In this document: piece by piece, positions 8,898 to 17,505 of the stretch
How positions within the stretch are numbered: the stretch's first letter is position 1
Layout of the letters: each line of letters begins with the position of its first letter
NCBI GenBank assembly: GCA_965217825.1
Contig: OZ244571.1
Span: 558,001-622,000 of the forward strand
Length of the DNA stretch: 64,000 bases
Direction: 5' to 3'
Source: VXNE01 sp965217825
Lineage (GTDB): Bacteria; Pseudomonadota; Gammaproteobacteria; Pseudomonadales; Azotimanducaceae
Notes under the pieces: model-generated
The model's database searches: none
What the model was told of the DNA's origin: nothing
What the model saw: only the letters and a program-made list of their open reading frames with translations
Translations under genes and position numbers: made by a program

Positions 8898-9815
8898 TCA
8901 GGGAAGGGAACGAATATATCCCCCCCGATGGGCGGCGACAAACCCAAGCAGTTCAAGTTGTACAAGCGCCTCGACCGCCGCCTCCGGAGTCAGGCCCGTA
9001 GCACCCACAATGCGGTCCAACGTGGTCGTTTCCGCGCCAATGAATTCCAACACGACCGCGAGGTCCTCCGGCGGGGTCGCCGGTGGGCTGCTCGAGATGC
9101 CCGCTCGCTCGTAACCAATCGCAAACAGGACATCGTCAGCGTTTTCGATCAACGCCGCACCGCTCTTCAGGAGGCGGTGACACCCGCCCGCCAGCGGACT
9201 CGTTACGGGCCCCGGCACCGCCATGACTTCGCGCCCTTGCTCCGCCGCCATCCGCGCCGTGATCAATGAGCCGCTTCGCGTCGTCGCCTCCACAACGATA
9301 ACGCCCAGCGTCAGACCGCTGATCAGCCGATTGCGCTCCGGGAATCGGTGTTTGCGCGGGCCCGCGTCCGGCGGGTATTCGCTTACTACCGCGCCATCGG
9401 CGGCAAGGATCTCCCGGGCCAGCCCCTCGTGCGCGCGGGGATACACCCGGCCCAGACCGCTGCCCAATACGGCTACTGTTCGTCCCGACGCCGCCAGGGC
9501 GCCGCGGTGCGCGGCCGCATCGATACCGTAAGCAAGCCCGCTGACCACCACCAGGCCGCCAGACGCCAGTTCGCGAGCGAGCCCATGGGCGAAATCGCGG
9601 CCGGCGCGGGTCGCCTTGCGGCTCCCGACGATGGCGACCCCCGGCGCGCCCAACACGTCCGCCGCGCCGCGTACGTATAGCCTGTTGGGCGGGTCCGCAA
9701 TGGCAGCCAGCCGCTCCGGCAAGGCAGATTTGGCAAGACACTCCATGGCAAGGAGATTTGTATCGCGTTTCGATCTTCGCGTCGGTACGCATAGGCGCAT
9801 GGTGGCGACAGCCAT
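8898..9815 (-). CDS. dprA: DNA processing protein DprA (short N-terminus)
   Basis: Loads RecA on incoming single-stranded DNA during natural transformation; it is a cytoplasmic Rossmann-fold protein. The core motifs are GSRKATRAGRDFAHGLAREL, VSGLAYGIDAAAH, AVLGSGLGRVYP and FPERNRLISGL. The last 60 residues form a winged-helix-like domain. At 305 residues it is shorter than the usual 360-380, and the N-terminal SAM-like domain seems absent or very reduced. The start is uncertain: ATG at 9815 or a later ATG at 9746. It is divergent from def, as in many gammaproteobacteria. Confidence 0.88.
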   Translation of the reverse strand: MAVATMRLCVPTRRSKRDTNLLAMECLAKSALPERLAAIADPPNRLYVRGAADVLGAPGVAIVGSRKATRAGRDFAHGLARELASGGLVVVSGLAYGIDAAAHRGALAASGRTVAVLGSGLGRVYPRAHEGLAREILAADGAVVSEYPPDAGPRKHRFPERNRLISGLTLGVIVVEATTRSGSLITARMAAEQGREVMAVPGPVTSPLAGGCHRLLKSGAALIENADDVLFAIGYERAGISSSPPATPPEDLAVVLEFIGAETTTLDRIVGATGLTPEAAVEALVQLELLGFVAAHRGGYIRSLP

Positions 9816-9844
9816 CGCCCCTGGTCCGTGCAGGCCAAATGCTA

Positions 9845-9874
9845 TTGGGCAAGTGCGAGTGCAGCCCTTAGAAT
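9845..9874 (+). promoter_or_regulatory. Possible promoter of def-fmt-rsmB-trkA
   Basis: TTGGGC (9845-9850) and TAGAAT (9869-9874) are 18 bases apart, in the 78-base gap between the divergent dprA and def genes. The -35 element matches consensus only in its TTG, so this is a moderate call. Confidence 0.35.
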
Positions 9875-9893
9875 TGCAGTCCCTGGCGTCGAC

Positions 9894-10418
9894 ATGGCCG
9901 AGTCAATGGCCCAGCTCCCGGTTCTGCAGTATCCCGATCCACGGCTACGCACTCGCGCGCAGCCAGTGGATGCAGTGACGGATGATATTCGCCGCCTCGT
10001 TGCCGACATGTTCACGACCATGTACGCGGCGCCGGGCGTGGGGCTTGCCGCAAGCCAGGTCGATGTGCACAAGCGCATCATCGTGGTTGACATCTCGAAG
10101 GAGCGGAACGAACCGCATGCGTTCATCAATCCGGAAATCGAGATTATCGGCGGGACACAACTGCTCGAAGAAGGTTGCCTGTCGATTCCCGGTTTCTACG
10201 AAGCTGTCTCTCGCGCAGACAGGATTCGCGTTGCCGCCCTCAACGAACACGGCGAGTCCTTTGCGCTCGAAGCCCATGGTTTCCTCTCCGTATGCATCCA
10301 GCACGAATGCGACCATCTTGAAGGGAAACTGTTCGTCGACCGTCTCTCGAACCTGAAGCGTAGCCGCATCCGAAAGAAACTCGCGAAACAACAGCGCGAA
10401 GACCGCGTCCGCCGTTGA
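9894..10418 (+). CDS. def: Peptide deformylase Def
   Basis: Removes the formyl group from the N-terminal methionine of new proteins. The three metal-site motifs are all present: GVGLAASQ, EEGCLSIPG (cysteine ligand) and QHECDHLEG (two histidine ligands and the catalytic glutamate). The ATG at 9894 gives 174 residues, beginning MAESMAQLPVLQYPDPRLR; the ATG at 9906 is also possible. The stop overlaps the TTG start of fmt. It is the first gene of a tightly coupled set of four, def-fmt-rsmB-trkA. Confidence 0.95.
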   Translation: MAESMAQLPVLQYPDPRLRTRAQPVDAVTDDIRRLVADMFTTMYAAPGVGLAASQVDVHKRIIVVDISKERNEPHAFINPEIEIIGGTQLLEEGCLSIPGFYEAVSRADRIRVAALNEHGESFALEAHGFLSVCIQHECDHLEGKLFVDRLSNLKRSRIRKKLAKQQREDRVRR

Positions 10419-11365
10419 ACCTCGGTTTTGCCGGCACGCCCAGCTTCGCTGTCCGCATCCTGCAAGCGCTGATCGACTCCACGCACGCGGTACGGGTGGT
10501 GCTCACGCAGCCGGACCGGCGGGGTGGCCGGGGTCGCAGATTCATCCCCAGTCCTGTCCGCACACTGGCTGAAGCCAACGGTCTGGCCGTACGCACCCCG
10601 AACCGCATCGCCGACGAACTCATTTGCCTCGAGGGCCTCGATGTCCTCGTCGTCGCCGCGTACGGGTTACTTCTTCCGCAGGCAGTGCTCGATGCCTCCA
10701 GACGTGGTTGCATCAACATCCACGCCTCCCTGCTGCCGCGCTGGCGTGGCGCGGCGCCGGTCGAACACGCCATCATGGCGGGCGATGCGTTGACCGGCGT
10801 CAGCATCATGCAGATGGATGCCGCCCTCGACACGGGGCCGGTGCTGTTGTCGCGCTCCGTCGCGGTCAGAGAGACCGACACCGGGGTTTCCCTGACGGCT
10901 GTCCTGGCTGATCTCGGCGCCGATGCGTTGCTCGAATCCCTGGAGCGGCTCGACGCGCTCAAGCCCATTCCGCAGGACAACGCCAGGGCCACTTTCGCGC
11001 CAAAGCTTACCGACGCCGATGCCGTTATCGACTGGAGGCGTTCGGCCGCAAGCGTCGCGCGCCAGGTACGCGCGCTGATGCATCGCCGTACCGCCTACAC
11101 AATGATCGGCGAAGAACGTCTACTGGTGCTGGAGGCGCGCGCGGTTGCCTTGCAGAAGAAGGGCGTCGGATCGGCCCCGGCCCCGATTCCCGGGACTGTG
11201 TCGAAATCCCGCGAGGGTGTCACGGTCGCCTGCGGGGAGGGGGCGCTTCTGCTCCAGACTGTTCGGCTTTCCCGCGGCAGCGGACGTTCGATGTCTGCGC
11301 GCGACGCCGCGAATGGCCACCCGCAGATCTTTGCCACCGGCGCGTGTTTCGATGTCCCCGGCTGA
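10415..11365 (+). CDS. fmt: Methionyl-tRNA formyltransferase Fmt
   Basis: Formylates initiator Met-tRNA using 10-formyltetrahydrofolate. The 316 residues start NLGFAGTPSFAVRIL and carry the catalytic segment HASLLPRWRGAAPVEHAI, with GVSIMQMDAALDTGPVL after it. The C-terminal tRNA-binding domain follows from about residue 205. The start is TTG, overlapping the def stop as TTGA, which suggests translational coupling and perhaps lower initiation. The 3' end overlaps rsmB by 14 bases. Confidence 0.95.
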   Translation: MNLGFAGTPSFAVRILQALIDSTHAVRVVLTQPDRRGGRGRRFIPSPVRTLAEANGLAVRTPNRIADELICLEGLDVLVVAAYGLLLPQAVLDASRRGCINIHASLLPRWRGAAPVEHAIMAGDALTGVSIMQMDAALDTGPVLLSRSVAVRETDTGVSLTAVLADLGADALLESLERLDALKPIPQDNARATFAPKLTDADAVIDWRRSAASVARQVRALMHRRTAYTMIGEERLLVLEARAVALQKKGVGSAPAPIPGTVSKSREGVTVACGEGALLLQTVRLSRGSGRSMSARDAANGHPQIFATGACFDVPG

Positions 11366-12620
11366 TCTCCGGGCAAAAGCCGCCCATGCGCTCGCGGCGG
11401 TTCGACGCGGGCGCGCGCTGCGCGACATCCTCGAGCCGGGCGCGCCTTCTCTCGTGACGGAGCTCGCCTATGGCGCCTGCCGGCGCTTCTATTCGATCCG
11501 GGCCGAAGTGGACGCGCGTCTGGAGCGGGCCATGCGGAAGAGTGATCAGGATCTGTATGCGCTTCTGATGATCGGCGTCTACCAAATCCGGCACACCGAC
11601 ATTCCGGTTCACGCCGCCGTTTCCGAGACCGTCGCCGCCGCGTCGGCCCTGCGCAAACCCTGGGCGCGTCCACTCATCAATGCCGTACTCAGGCGCATCG
11701 CCAAGACTCGCTTTACCCCCTCCGCGGACGAGGCGCGGCGCGATCATCCCCAATGGCTCATCGACGCCTTGGAGGTGGCGCATCCAGGTGCCTGTCCCGA
11801 ACTGTTCGAGATCAACAACAGCCGCGCGCCGATGGCGCTTCGAATCAATCGCACCAAAACGGACCCCCTACAGTACCGCTCGCAGCTCGATGCCGCCGGC
11901 CTTGCGTACCGGCCAGGCATGACACCGGATTCCGTCATCCTCGAACAGCCCATGCCCGCCCGTAAACTGCCCGGATACGAACGGGGATGGGTCGCCGTAC
12001 AGGACGAAGGCGCCCAGCTTGCGGCGGGGCTGCTCAATCCGCCTCCCCGATCCGCAGTACTCGATGCCTGTGCCGCGCCCGGCGGCAAGGCGTTCCACCT
12101 TCTGGAACGCGATCCGTCGTTGAACGTTACGGCGCTCGATCAGGACGGTACGCGGCTTGCCTACCTCAAGCGAGATGCCCGGCGCCTGGGTCACTCCCTT
12201 CGCCACGTCATCGCCGGGGATGCGACCGGCTCCGCCTGGTGGGACGGCGGCTCTTTCGATGCGATCCTGCTCGACGTTCCCTGTTCCGGGACAGGCACGC
12301 TACGGCGCCATCCCGATATCAAGGTCAACCGCCGCCAAGACGCCCTTGCGCGCACGACCGAGCAACAGCGCGCCTTGCTCGCCGGCGTATGGCCGACGCT
12401 TTCATGCGGCGGCACGCTGCTTTACTGTACCTGTTCCATATTGCCGGCAGAAAATCAGGACATAGTGGCTGGATTCATGCAACAAACCCCGGACGCGAAG
12501 GCGCGGGAAGTCTGCGCGAATTGGGGCTGTGACGCCGGTCCCGGGCGCCTGCTCCTTCCGCGCAGGGACGGCTCGGACGGTTTTTTCTTCGCGCTGATCG
12601 ACAAGGTTGGCAAGGAATGA
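11352..12620 (+). CDS. rsmB: 16S rRNA (cytosine-967-C5)-methyltransferase RsmB
   Basis: Methylates C967 of 16S rRNA using SAM. The 422 residues have an N-terminal NusB-like RNA-binding domain (about 1-130) and a C-terminal methyltransferase domain. Visible motifs are the SAM loop LDACAAPGGKAFHLL, LLDVPCSGTGTLRRHPDIK with one catalytic cysteine, and LLYCTCSILPAEN with the other. ATG at 11352 is inside the fmt tail, and the longer frame upstream is only fmt read in another phase. The end overlaps trkA by four bases. Confidence 0.95.
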   Translation: MSPADLRAKAAHALAAVRRGRALRDILEPGAPSLVTELAYGACRRFYSIRAEVDARLERAMRKSDQDLYALLMIGVYQIRHTDIPVHAAVSETVAAASALRKPWARPLINAVLRRIAKTRFTPSADEARRDHPQWLIDALEVAHPGACPELFEINNSRAPMALRINRTKTDPLQYRSQLDAAGLAYRPGMTPDSVILEQPMPARKLPGYERGWVAVQDEGAQLAAGLLNPPPRSAVLDACAAPGGKAFHLLERDPSLNVTALDQDGTRLAYLKRDARRLGHSLRHVIAGDATGSAWWDGGSFDAILLDVPCSGTGTLRRHPDIKVNRRQDALARTTEQQRALLAGVWPTLSCGGTLLYCTCSILPAENQDIVAGFMQQTPDAKAREVCANWGCDAGPGRLLLPRRDGSDGFFFALIDKVGKE

Positions 12621-13996
12621 ACATCCTCATTCTCGGTGCGGGGCAGGTGGGCGGCACACTGGCGCAGCACCTAGCGAGCGAAGCCTTCGATATCACAGTC
12701 GTGGACATAGACAGCGCCCGGCTGGAGGAGCTCCGCCGGCGGCTGGATATCCGCACCGTCCTGGGACACGCCTCCCGGCCCGACGTCCTGCGCAGGGCTG
12801 GCGTCGAGGACGCCGACATGCTGATCGCGGTGACGCCGTACGACGAAGTCAACATGGTCGCATGCCAGGTGTGCTACACGATGTTCCAGACCGAGCGAAA
12901 GATCGCGCGCATCCGCGAAGATTCTTTCCACACCCGTTCAAGCCTGTTCAGCAGCGAACACATGCCGATCGACTTCGTGATCAATCCGGAGCGAGTGGTC
13001 ACCGACCAGATCAAGGAACTCCTGCAACGGCCCGGCGCCCTGCAGGTCCTCGATTTCGCGAACGGCCGCGTCAAGCTCGTCGCCATGCGAGTGCGCGACG
13101 ATGGGCCGCTTGTTGGCAGCCAGTTGCGCCAGTTGCGACGTCGAACGCCCAACGCCGATACGCGCGTCGCGGCGATCTTTCGGCGCGACCGCGCCATCCT
13201 GCCAGAGGGCGATACGACCATCGAGGCAGACGACGAAATCTTTTTCATCGCCGCGACAGAACACATCAACGACGTCATGGCGGCACTCAGGCAGGCGGAG
13301 CGCCCCTACAAGCGCGTGCTCGTCGCCGGCGGCGGGCGCATCGGCGCATACCTCGCAGGGGCGATCGAATCCAGCTTCTCCGTCAAGGTCATCGAGCACG
13401 ATGAAGGCCGCGCCAACGAGATCGCGCAACGCCTCGAGTCCGCGGTAGTAATCCTTGGCGACGCCACCGACAGGGAACTGTTGCTGCAGGAGAACATCGA
13501 GCGAGTCGACGTCTTCTGCGCCGTAACGGACGACGACGAAGTGAATATCATGTCCTCGCTGCTGGCCAAACGCTTAGGGGTCAGGCAGGTGATGACGTTG
13601 ATCGGCAAACCCGCCTACATAGACCTGGTCGTGGGCCGGGATATCGATATCGCAATCTCGCCGCAACTCGCAACCACGAGCATGATTCTCGCGCATGTGC
13701 GGCGCGGCGACGTGACGCAGGTTCATAGCCTTCGGCGCGGCGCCGCAGAAGCCATGGAAGCCGTAGTTCACGGCGGAGCGAAGAGCAGCAAGATCATCGG
13801 CAAACGCTTGGACAGCCTGCCGCTTCCCTCGGGGACCACCATAGGTGCCATCGTCCGCGGCGAGGACGTCCTGATCGCGCACGACGATGTCGTGATCGAA
13901 CCCGAGGATCACGTCATTCTATTCCTGACCGACAGGCGCAAACGCCGCATTGCCGAAGTTGGCCGCCTGTTTCAGGCGGATCCGTCCTTCTTTTAG
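12617..13996 (+). CDS. trkA: Trk potassium uptake regulatory subunit TrkA
   Basis: A cytoplasmic NAD(H)/nucleotide-binding protein that gates the TrkH potassium channel. The 459 residues consist of two RCK repeats: NILILGAGQVGGTLAQHL begins the first Rossmann fold and VLVAGGGRIGAYLA the second. Each is followed by a TrkA-C domain; the C-terminal one ends DHVILFLTDRRKRRIAEVGRL. It is coupled to rsmB by an ATGA overlap. Its partner trkH follows but is separated by a 162-base foldback element. Confidence 0.95.
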   Translation: MNILILGAGQVGGTLAQHLASEAFDITVVDIDSARLEELRRRLDIRTVLGHASRPDVLRRAGVEDADMLIAVTPYDEVNMVACQVCYTMFQTERKIARIREDSFHTRSSLFSSEHMPIDFVINPERVVTDQIKELLQRPGALQVLDFANGRVKLVAMRVRDDGPLVGSQLRQLRRRTPNADTRVAAIFRRDRAILPEGDTTIEADDEIFFIAATEHINDVMAALRQAERPYKRVLVAGGGRIGAYLAGAIESSFSVKVIEHDEGRANEIAQRLESAVVILGDATDRELLLQENIERVDVFCAVTDDDEVNIMSSLLAKRLGVRQVMTLIGKPAYIDLVVGRDIDIAISPQLATTSMILAHVRRGDVTQVHSLRRGAAEAMEAVVHGGAKSSKIIGKRLDSLPLPSGTTIGAIVRGEDVLIAHDDVVIEPEDHVILFLTDRRKRRIAEVGRLFQADPSFF

Positions 13997-14002
13997 CGAG
14001 AC

Positions 14003-14168
14003 TAGTGCTCCGTCAAGCCCAAAAATGCGAGTGTAGCTGCGAGGGATTTTTGGTTCCTGGCAAGGCGCGACGACGCGGTGTGGTAGGTCCCACACAAGGA
14101 GAAGCAACGAAGTCCAGGGGCCAAAAAGATCCGCAGATACCCGTAGATTTGGGCTTGACGGAGCACTA
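14003..14168 (+). mobile_element. MITE-like foldback element between trkA and trkH
   Basis: A 22-bp perfect inverted repeat, CTAGTGCTCCGTCAAGCCCA plus AA, occupies 14002-14023 and 14148-14169. Further inside, GGATTTTTGG (14044-14053) pairs imperfectly with CCAAAAAGATCC, and GTGTGG/CCACAC (14078-14083 and 14090-14095) closes a central hairpin, so the whole element can fold back. It has no coding capacity. A TA (or CTAG) is present at both boundaries, as expected for a target duplication of IS630/Tc1-type elements. The 162-base body (14005-14166) fits a non-autonomous MITE. No transposase or second copy was noticed in the window; the family assignment is an inference. Confidence 0.7.
14160..14163 (+). 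promoter_or_regulatory. trkH ribosome binding site formed by the element's terminal repeat
   Basis: GGAG lies six bases before the trkH ATG (14170) and is part of the right terminal inverted repeat (GACGGAGCACTAG). The trkH start therefore depends on sequence carried by the inserted element. Confidence 0.6.
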
Positions 14169-14169
14169 G

Positions 14170-15609
14170 ATGCACTTCGGCGTCATCCTTCGCACCACCG
14201 GCGTACTCCTCTGCCTGTTCAGCATCGCCATGCTGCTGCCGCTGATCGTCGCGTGGATCTATGGCGAGGACACTCTTCAGACATTCCTCACCGCGTTCTT
14301 CATCACGGTCGCCAGCGGCGCTGTGCTTTGGCTCGTTGGGCGCGGAGAGGCGGATCTTCGGAGCCGCGAGGGCTTCCTCATTACGGCGCTGTTCTATATC
14401 GGCCTGGGATTGTTCGGGGCGCTGCCGATGTACCTCGCCCCGAGCCTTGCCGACTCGTTCACGGACGCCGCTTTCGAATCGCTCTCCGGACTCACGACGA
14501 CAGGCGCGACCGTCATCACCGGACTCGACGAACTCCCGCGCTCCATCCTGTTCTACCGGCAACTTTTGCAGTGGTTGGGGGGCATGGGCATTATCGTGCT
14601 GGCGGTCGCCGTGTTGCCCATGCTCGGAGTGGGAGGCATGCAGCTCTATCGCACCGAATCGCCCGGGCCGATCAAGGACACCAAGCTTCGGCCGCGTATC
14701 GCCGAAACCGCAAAGGCGCTATGGCTGATCTACTTCAGCATCTCCCTCGCTTGCGGGTTTGCATATTGGATCGCGGGAATGTCGCCATTCGACGCTATCT
14801 GTCATGCCTTCTCCACCGTGGCGATCGGTGGGTTTTCTACCCACGACGCGAGCATCGGCCACTTCGCCAGTCCCGCGGTGGAATCGGTCGCCATCTTTTT
14901 CATGATTGTCTCGGGCATCAACTTCGGTCTGCACTTTCTCGCCTGGCGCCGGCCCGGGAGGTATTTCGCAGACATAGAAGTGAGAACCTACCTGGGCGCC
15001 CTCGCAGCGGTTTCGGTCCTGGTAGTCTGGGCTCTACTGCGGCACCCGGGTTCGGCTGACAATCCCGTACGGGACGGCATATTCCACGCCGTCTCCATCA
15101 CCACGACGACCGGGTTCACCACCACCGACTTCAGCGCGTGGCCGGCGTTCACCCCCTTTCTGCTGCTCTTCGCCGCTTTCGCGGGCGGTTGCGCCGGTTC
15201 CACCGCCGGCGGAGTAAAGATGATGCGGGCCCTGCTCATCATCCGACAGGGGGTGCGCGAAATCAGACGGTTGATCCACCCCAACGGCGTGTTCCCGGTG
15301 AAACTCGGCAGGGATGTCATCCCCGACCGGGTCGTCGACAGCATCTGGGGCTTTTTCGCAGCCTACATCCTGATTTTCTTAGGCATGGTCTTGCTGCTGC
15401 TCGGCGTTTCGGACCTCGATTTCATTACCGCGTTCTCGGCCGTCAGCGCGTGTCTCAACAACCTGGGCCCCGGACTCGGCTCGGTAGCTGTCAACTACGC
15501 CGACTTGCCGGCGGTCACCAAATGGCTGCTCGTCCTCACCATGCTCTTCGGGCGGCTGGAGATCTTCACCCTGCTGGTTCTGTTCACGCCCTCGTACTGG
15601 CGCAGTTGA
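14170..15609 (+). CDS. trkH: Trk potassium uptake membrane subunit TrkH
   Basis: The potassium-translocating membrane protein of the Trk system, 479 residues with about ten membrane-spanning segments. The four selectivity-filter repeats can be followed: LSGLTTTGATVI, FSTVAIGGFSTH, SITTTTGFTTTDF and SACLNNLGPGLG. SGINFGLHFLAWR and LRPRIAETAKALW are also typical. It pairs with TrkA just upstream, but a MITE-like element separates the genes and supplies the ribosome binding site, so expression may be uncoupled from trkA. Confidence 0.95.
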   Translation: MHFGVILRTTGVLLCLFSIAMLLPLIVAWIYGEDTLQTFLTAFFITVASGAVLWLVGRGEADLRSREGFLITALFYIGLGLFGALPMYLAPSLADSFTDAAFESLSGLTTTGATVITGLDELPRSILFYRQLLQWLGGMGIIVLAVAVLPMLGVGGMQLYRTESPGPIKDTKLRPRIAETAKALWLIYFSISLACGFAYWIAGMSPFDAICHAFSTVAIGGFSTHDASIGHFASPAVESVAIFFMIVSGINFGLHFLAWRRPGRYFADIEVRTYLGALAAVSVLVVWALLRHPGSADNPVRDGIFHAVSITTTTGFTTTDFSAWPAFTPFLLLFAAFAGGCAGSTAGGVKMMRALLIIRQGVREIRRLIHPNGVFPVKLGRDVIPDRVVDSIWGFFAAYILIFLGMVLLLLGVSDLDFITAFSAVSACLNNLGPGLGSVAVNYADLPAVTKWLLVLTMLFGRLEIFTLLVLFTPSYWRS

Positions 15610-15684
15610 GCGCGCGCCGTTGGTGCTTACATTACCCCCCTACTGTGGCAAGTAAATTATTCTTAGTTTCAATAGGTTAATTGT

Positions 15685-16551
15685 TCAGCGGCTCCGGCGC
15701 AGCGGGTACCGGAATCGGTTGTATTCCCACTGGTATTGGGCGGGTTCGCGAAGCACCACGGATTCAATCGCAGTATTCATCACGGTGGCGCTTACGACCG
15801 GATCCGGATCGCGAATTTGGTCGTCTACAAGCGCATAGCGGACTTCAAAACCGCCGTGGGTCCTTTGGGCTGTGGCCACGATCACGCGGGCTTGCTCTGT
15901 CAGCAACCGATGCGCGAGCGTCATCGTCATGGCGTCACGGCCGAAGAACGGTGCCCGCACGCCCGCCTCCGGTGGCGGTGTCTGATCCGGCAGGATGCCC
16001 ACGATGCCGCCGTTCTCAAGGGCTCTTTTCACGTCGCGCAACCCGCCGATATCCGCCGCCACCATCGTTGCGCCCCATCTGCCCCGCGCCCGGATCACCT
16101 CTGCCTCGAGCCCAGGGACTCTCAGCGGAGCATAGAGGCAGGTTATCGGCGACCGGCGAAAAGCGTAGCTAAGGACCTCCCAGTTGCCGAAGTGAGGCAT
16201 GATGATAAAAGTGCCTCCGACCGCCGGTTCGTCAAGCAGCTCGGCGCCCTCGACGACGCGGACGACTCGCGCCAGCGCGTCCGCTTTGCCGTACCAAACA
16301 AAACCTATTTCCGCGATCAGGCGGCCCGTTTCGATCAGGCTCCGGCGGCAAAGTTCTCTTCGCTGCCGTCGCGACAGGCGCGGGAAGCATGCGTCGATGT
16401 TCAACGAGGTGATCCGCGCCGGCCGCGTCTTCAACCACCAGGCCGTCGCGCCGATGACCGTACCCACCGCTCTGGCCGCCCGCAATGGGAGGCGAGCCAT
16501 GACGCGAAGTCCCGCGATCAGGCATCGGGCAAGTGCGCGCTTTAGCTGCAT
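15685..16551 (-). CDS. Lipid A biosynthesis (KDO)2-lipid IVA-type acyltransferase, LpxL/HtrB family
   Basis: Adds a secondary acyl chain to lipid A at the inner membrane. The 288 residues start with a hydrophobic anchor (LKRALARCLIAGLRVMARL). The catalytic HX4E motif is visible in MPHFGNWEVLSYAF; GIVGILPDQTPPPEAGVRAPFFG is the other family signature. ATG at 16551 is preceded by GTGGA and gives the normal N-terminus; upstream in-frame sequence has no family support. It is divergent from plsC across 202 bases. I cannot separate LpxL from LpxM/LpxP-type specificity. Confidence 0.88.
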   Translation of the reverse strand: MQLKRALARCLIAGLRVMARLPLRAARAVGTVIGATAWWLKTRPARITSLNIDACFPRLSRRQRRELCRRSLIETGRLIAEIGFVWYGKADALARVVRVVEGAELLDEPAVGGTFIIMPHFGNWEVLSYAFRRSPITCLYAPLRVPGLEAEVIRARGRWGATMVAADIGGLRDVKRALENGGIVGILPDQTPPPEAGVRAPFFGRDAMTMTLAHRLLTEQARVIVATAQRTHGGFEVRYALVDDQIRDPDPVVSATVMNTAIESVVLREPAQYQWEYNRFRYPLRRSR

Positions 16552-16753
16552 ATTTTCCACTTCGGACGCTGCATGCCAATGGCCGCTGCCACCTTCAGTT
16601 GCGGCTGGCTTTCCGCACATCCGGCTGTATGCTGCGAGCTTCTTGAAAGACGAGGCGTAACCACTGTCCGCGACCGTTCGCAACCCTCATCCAGAACCCG
16701 CTTCGGGAAATGATATATAGGTCAAATTCGCCCAACCAGCCGGGGCGCTGCGG

Positions 16754-17488
16754 ATGCTGCTGATATCCGCGGCGCGGGCCGCTTTGTTCTACCTGGGCTA
16801 CATCTTCTCGACAGTCGTGTGGGGCAGCCTGTCGGTCGCGATTGCCTGGTCGATGCCGCCCAAAGCGCGGTTCCTGTTTGTCATTGGCGCCTGGACGCGT
16901 TTCGTGTTGTGGTGGCTCGCCGTGACCTGCGGCATCCGCACACATGTCCGTGGGCGGGAACATTTGCCGGATACGGCTTGCATTCTGCTGGTCAAGCACC
17001 AGAGCACATGGGACACGTTGTTCGTACAGACGCTATTGAGCCCCCAGACGACGTTGATCAAGCGCGAATTGCTTTGGATTCCCTTCTTCGGCTGGGCCTT
17101 CTCGTTGCTCAAGCCGATCGCCATCAATCGTCATGCCAGGGTCGACGCATTCAGGCAACTCATGCAGGTAGGCGCCGACCGAATAAGGGAGGGGTTCTCG
17201 GTAACGCTCTTCCCGGAAGGGACCCGCATGCCTTGGGGCAAGCAAGGCCGGTTCCGGCCGGGCGGCGCAGCCCTGGCGTCATCCACGGGCGCGCCCGTGC
17301 TGGTGGTGGCGCACGACGCCGGGCGCTACTGGCCGGCGCACCGATTCATAAAGAACCCCGGAATCATCGAAGTGCGAATCTCGCCCGCCATTGAGGCCAA
17401 GGGAGAAAAATCCCATAAAATCAATGAATTAGCCGAGACATGGCTGCGGCGGGAGATGTCCGAACTTGAGCGGCGCGCCGATGAATGA
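16754..17488 (+). CDS. plsC: 1-acyl-sn-glycerol-3-phosphate acyltransferase PlsC
   Basis: Acylates lysophosphatidic acid to phosphatidic acid in phospholipid synthesis. The 244 residues have an N-terminal membrane segment, the catalytic HX4D motif in VKHQSTWDTLFV, and the substrate-binding FPEGTR in TLFPEGTRMPWG. KRELLWIPFFGWAF is the third block. It converges on gyrB with only 17 bases between the stops, so no room remains for a conventional terminator there. Confidence 0.9.
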   Translation: MLLISAARAALFYLGYIFSTVVWGSLSVAIAWSMPPKARFLFVIGAWTRFVLWWLAVTCGIRTHVRGREHLPDTACILLVKHQSTWDTLFVQTLLSPQTTLIKRELLWIPFFGWAFSLLKPIAINRHARVDAFRQLMQVGADRIREGFSVTLFPEGTRMPWGKQGRFRPGGAALASSTGAPVLVVAHDAGRYWPAHRFIKNPGIIEVRISPAIEAKGEKSHKINELAETWLRREMSELERRADE

Positions 17489-17505
17489 AACCCGCTGCGA
17501 ACGGA

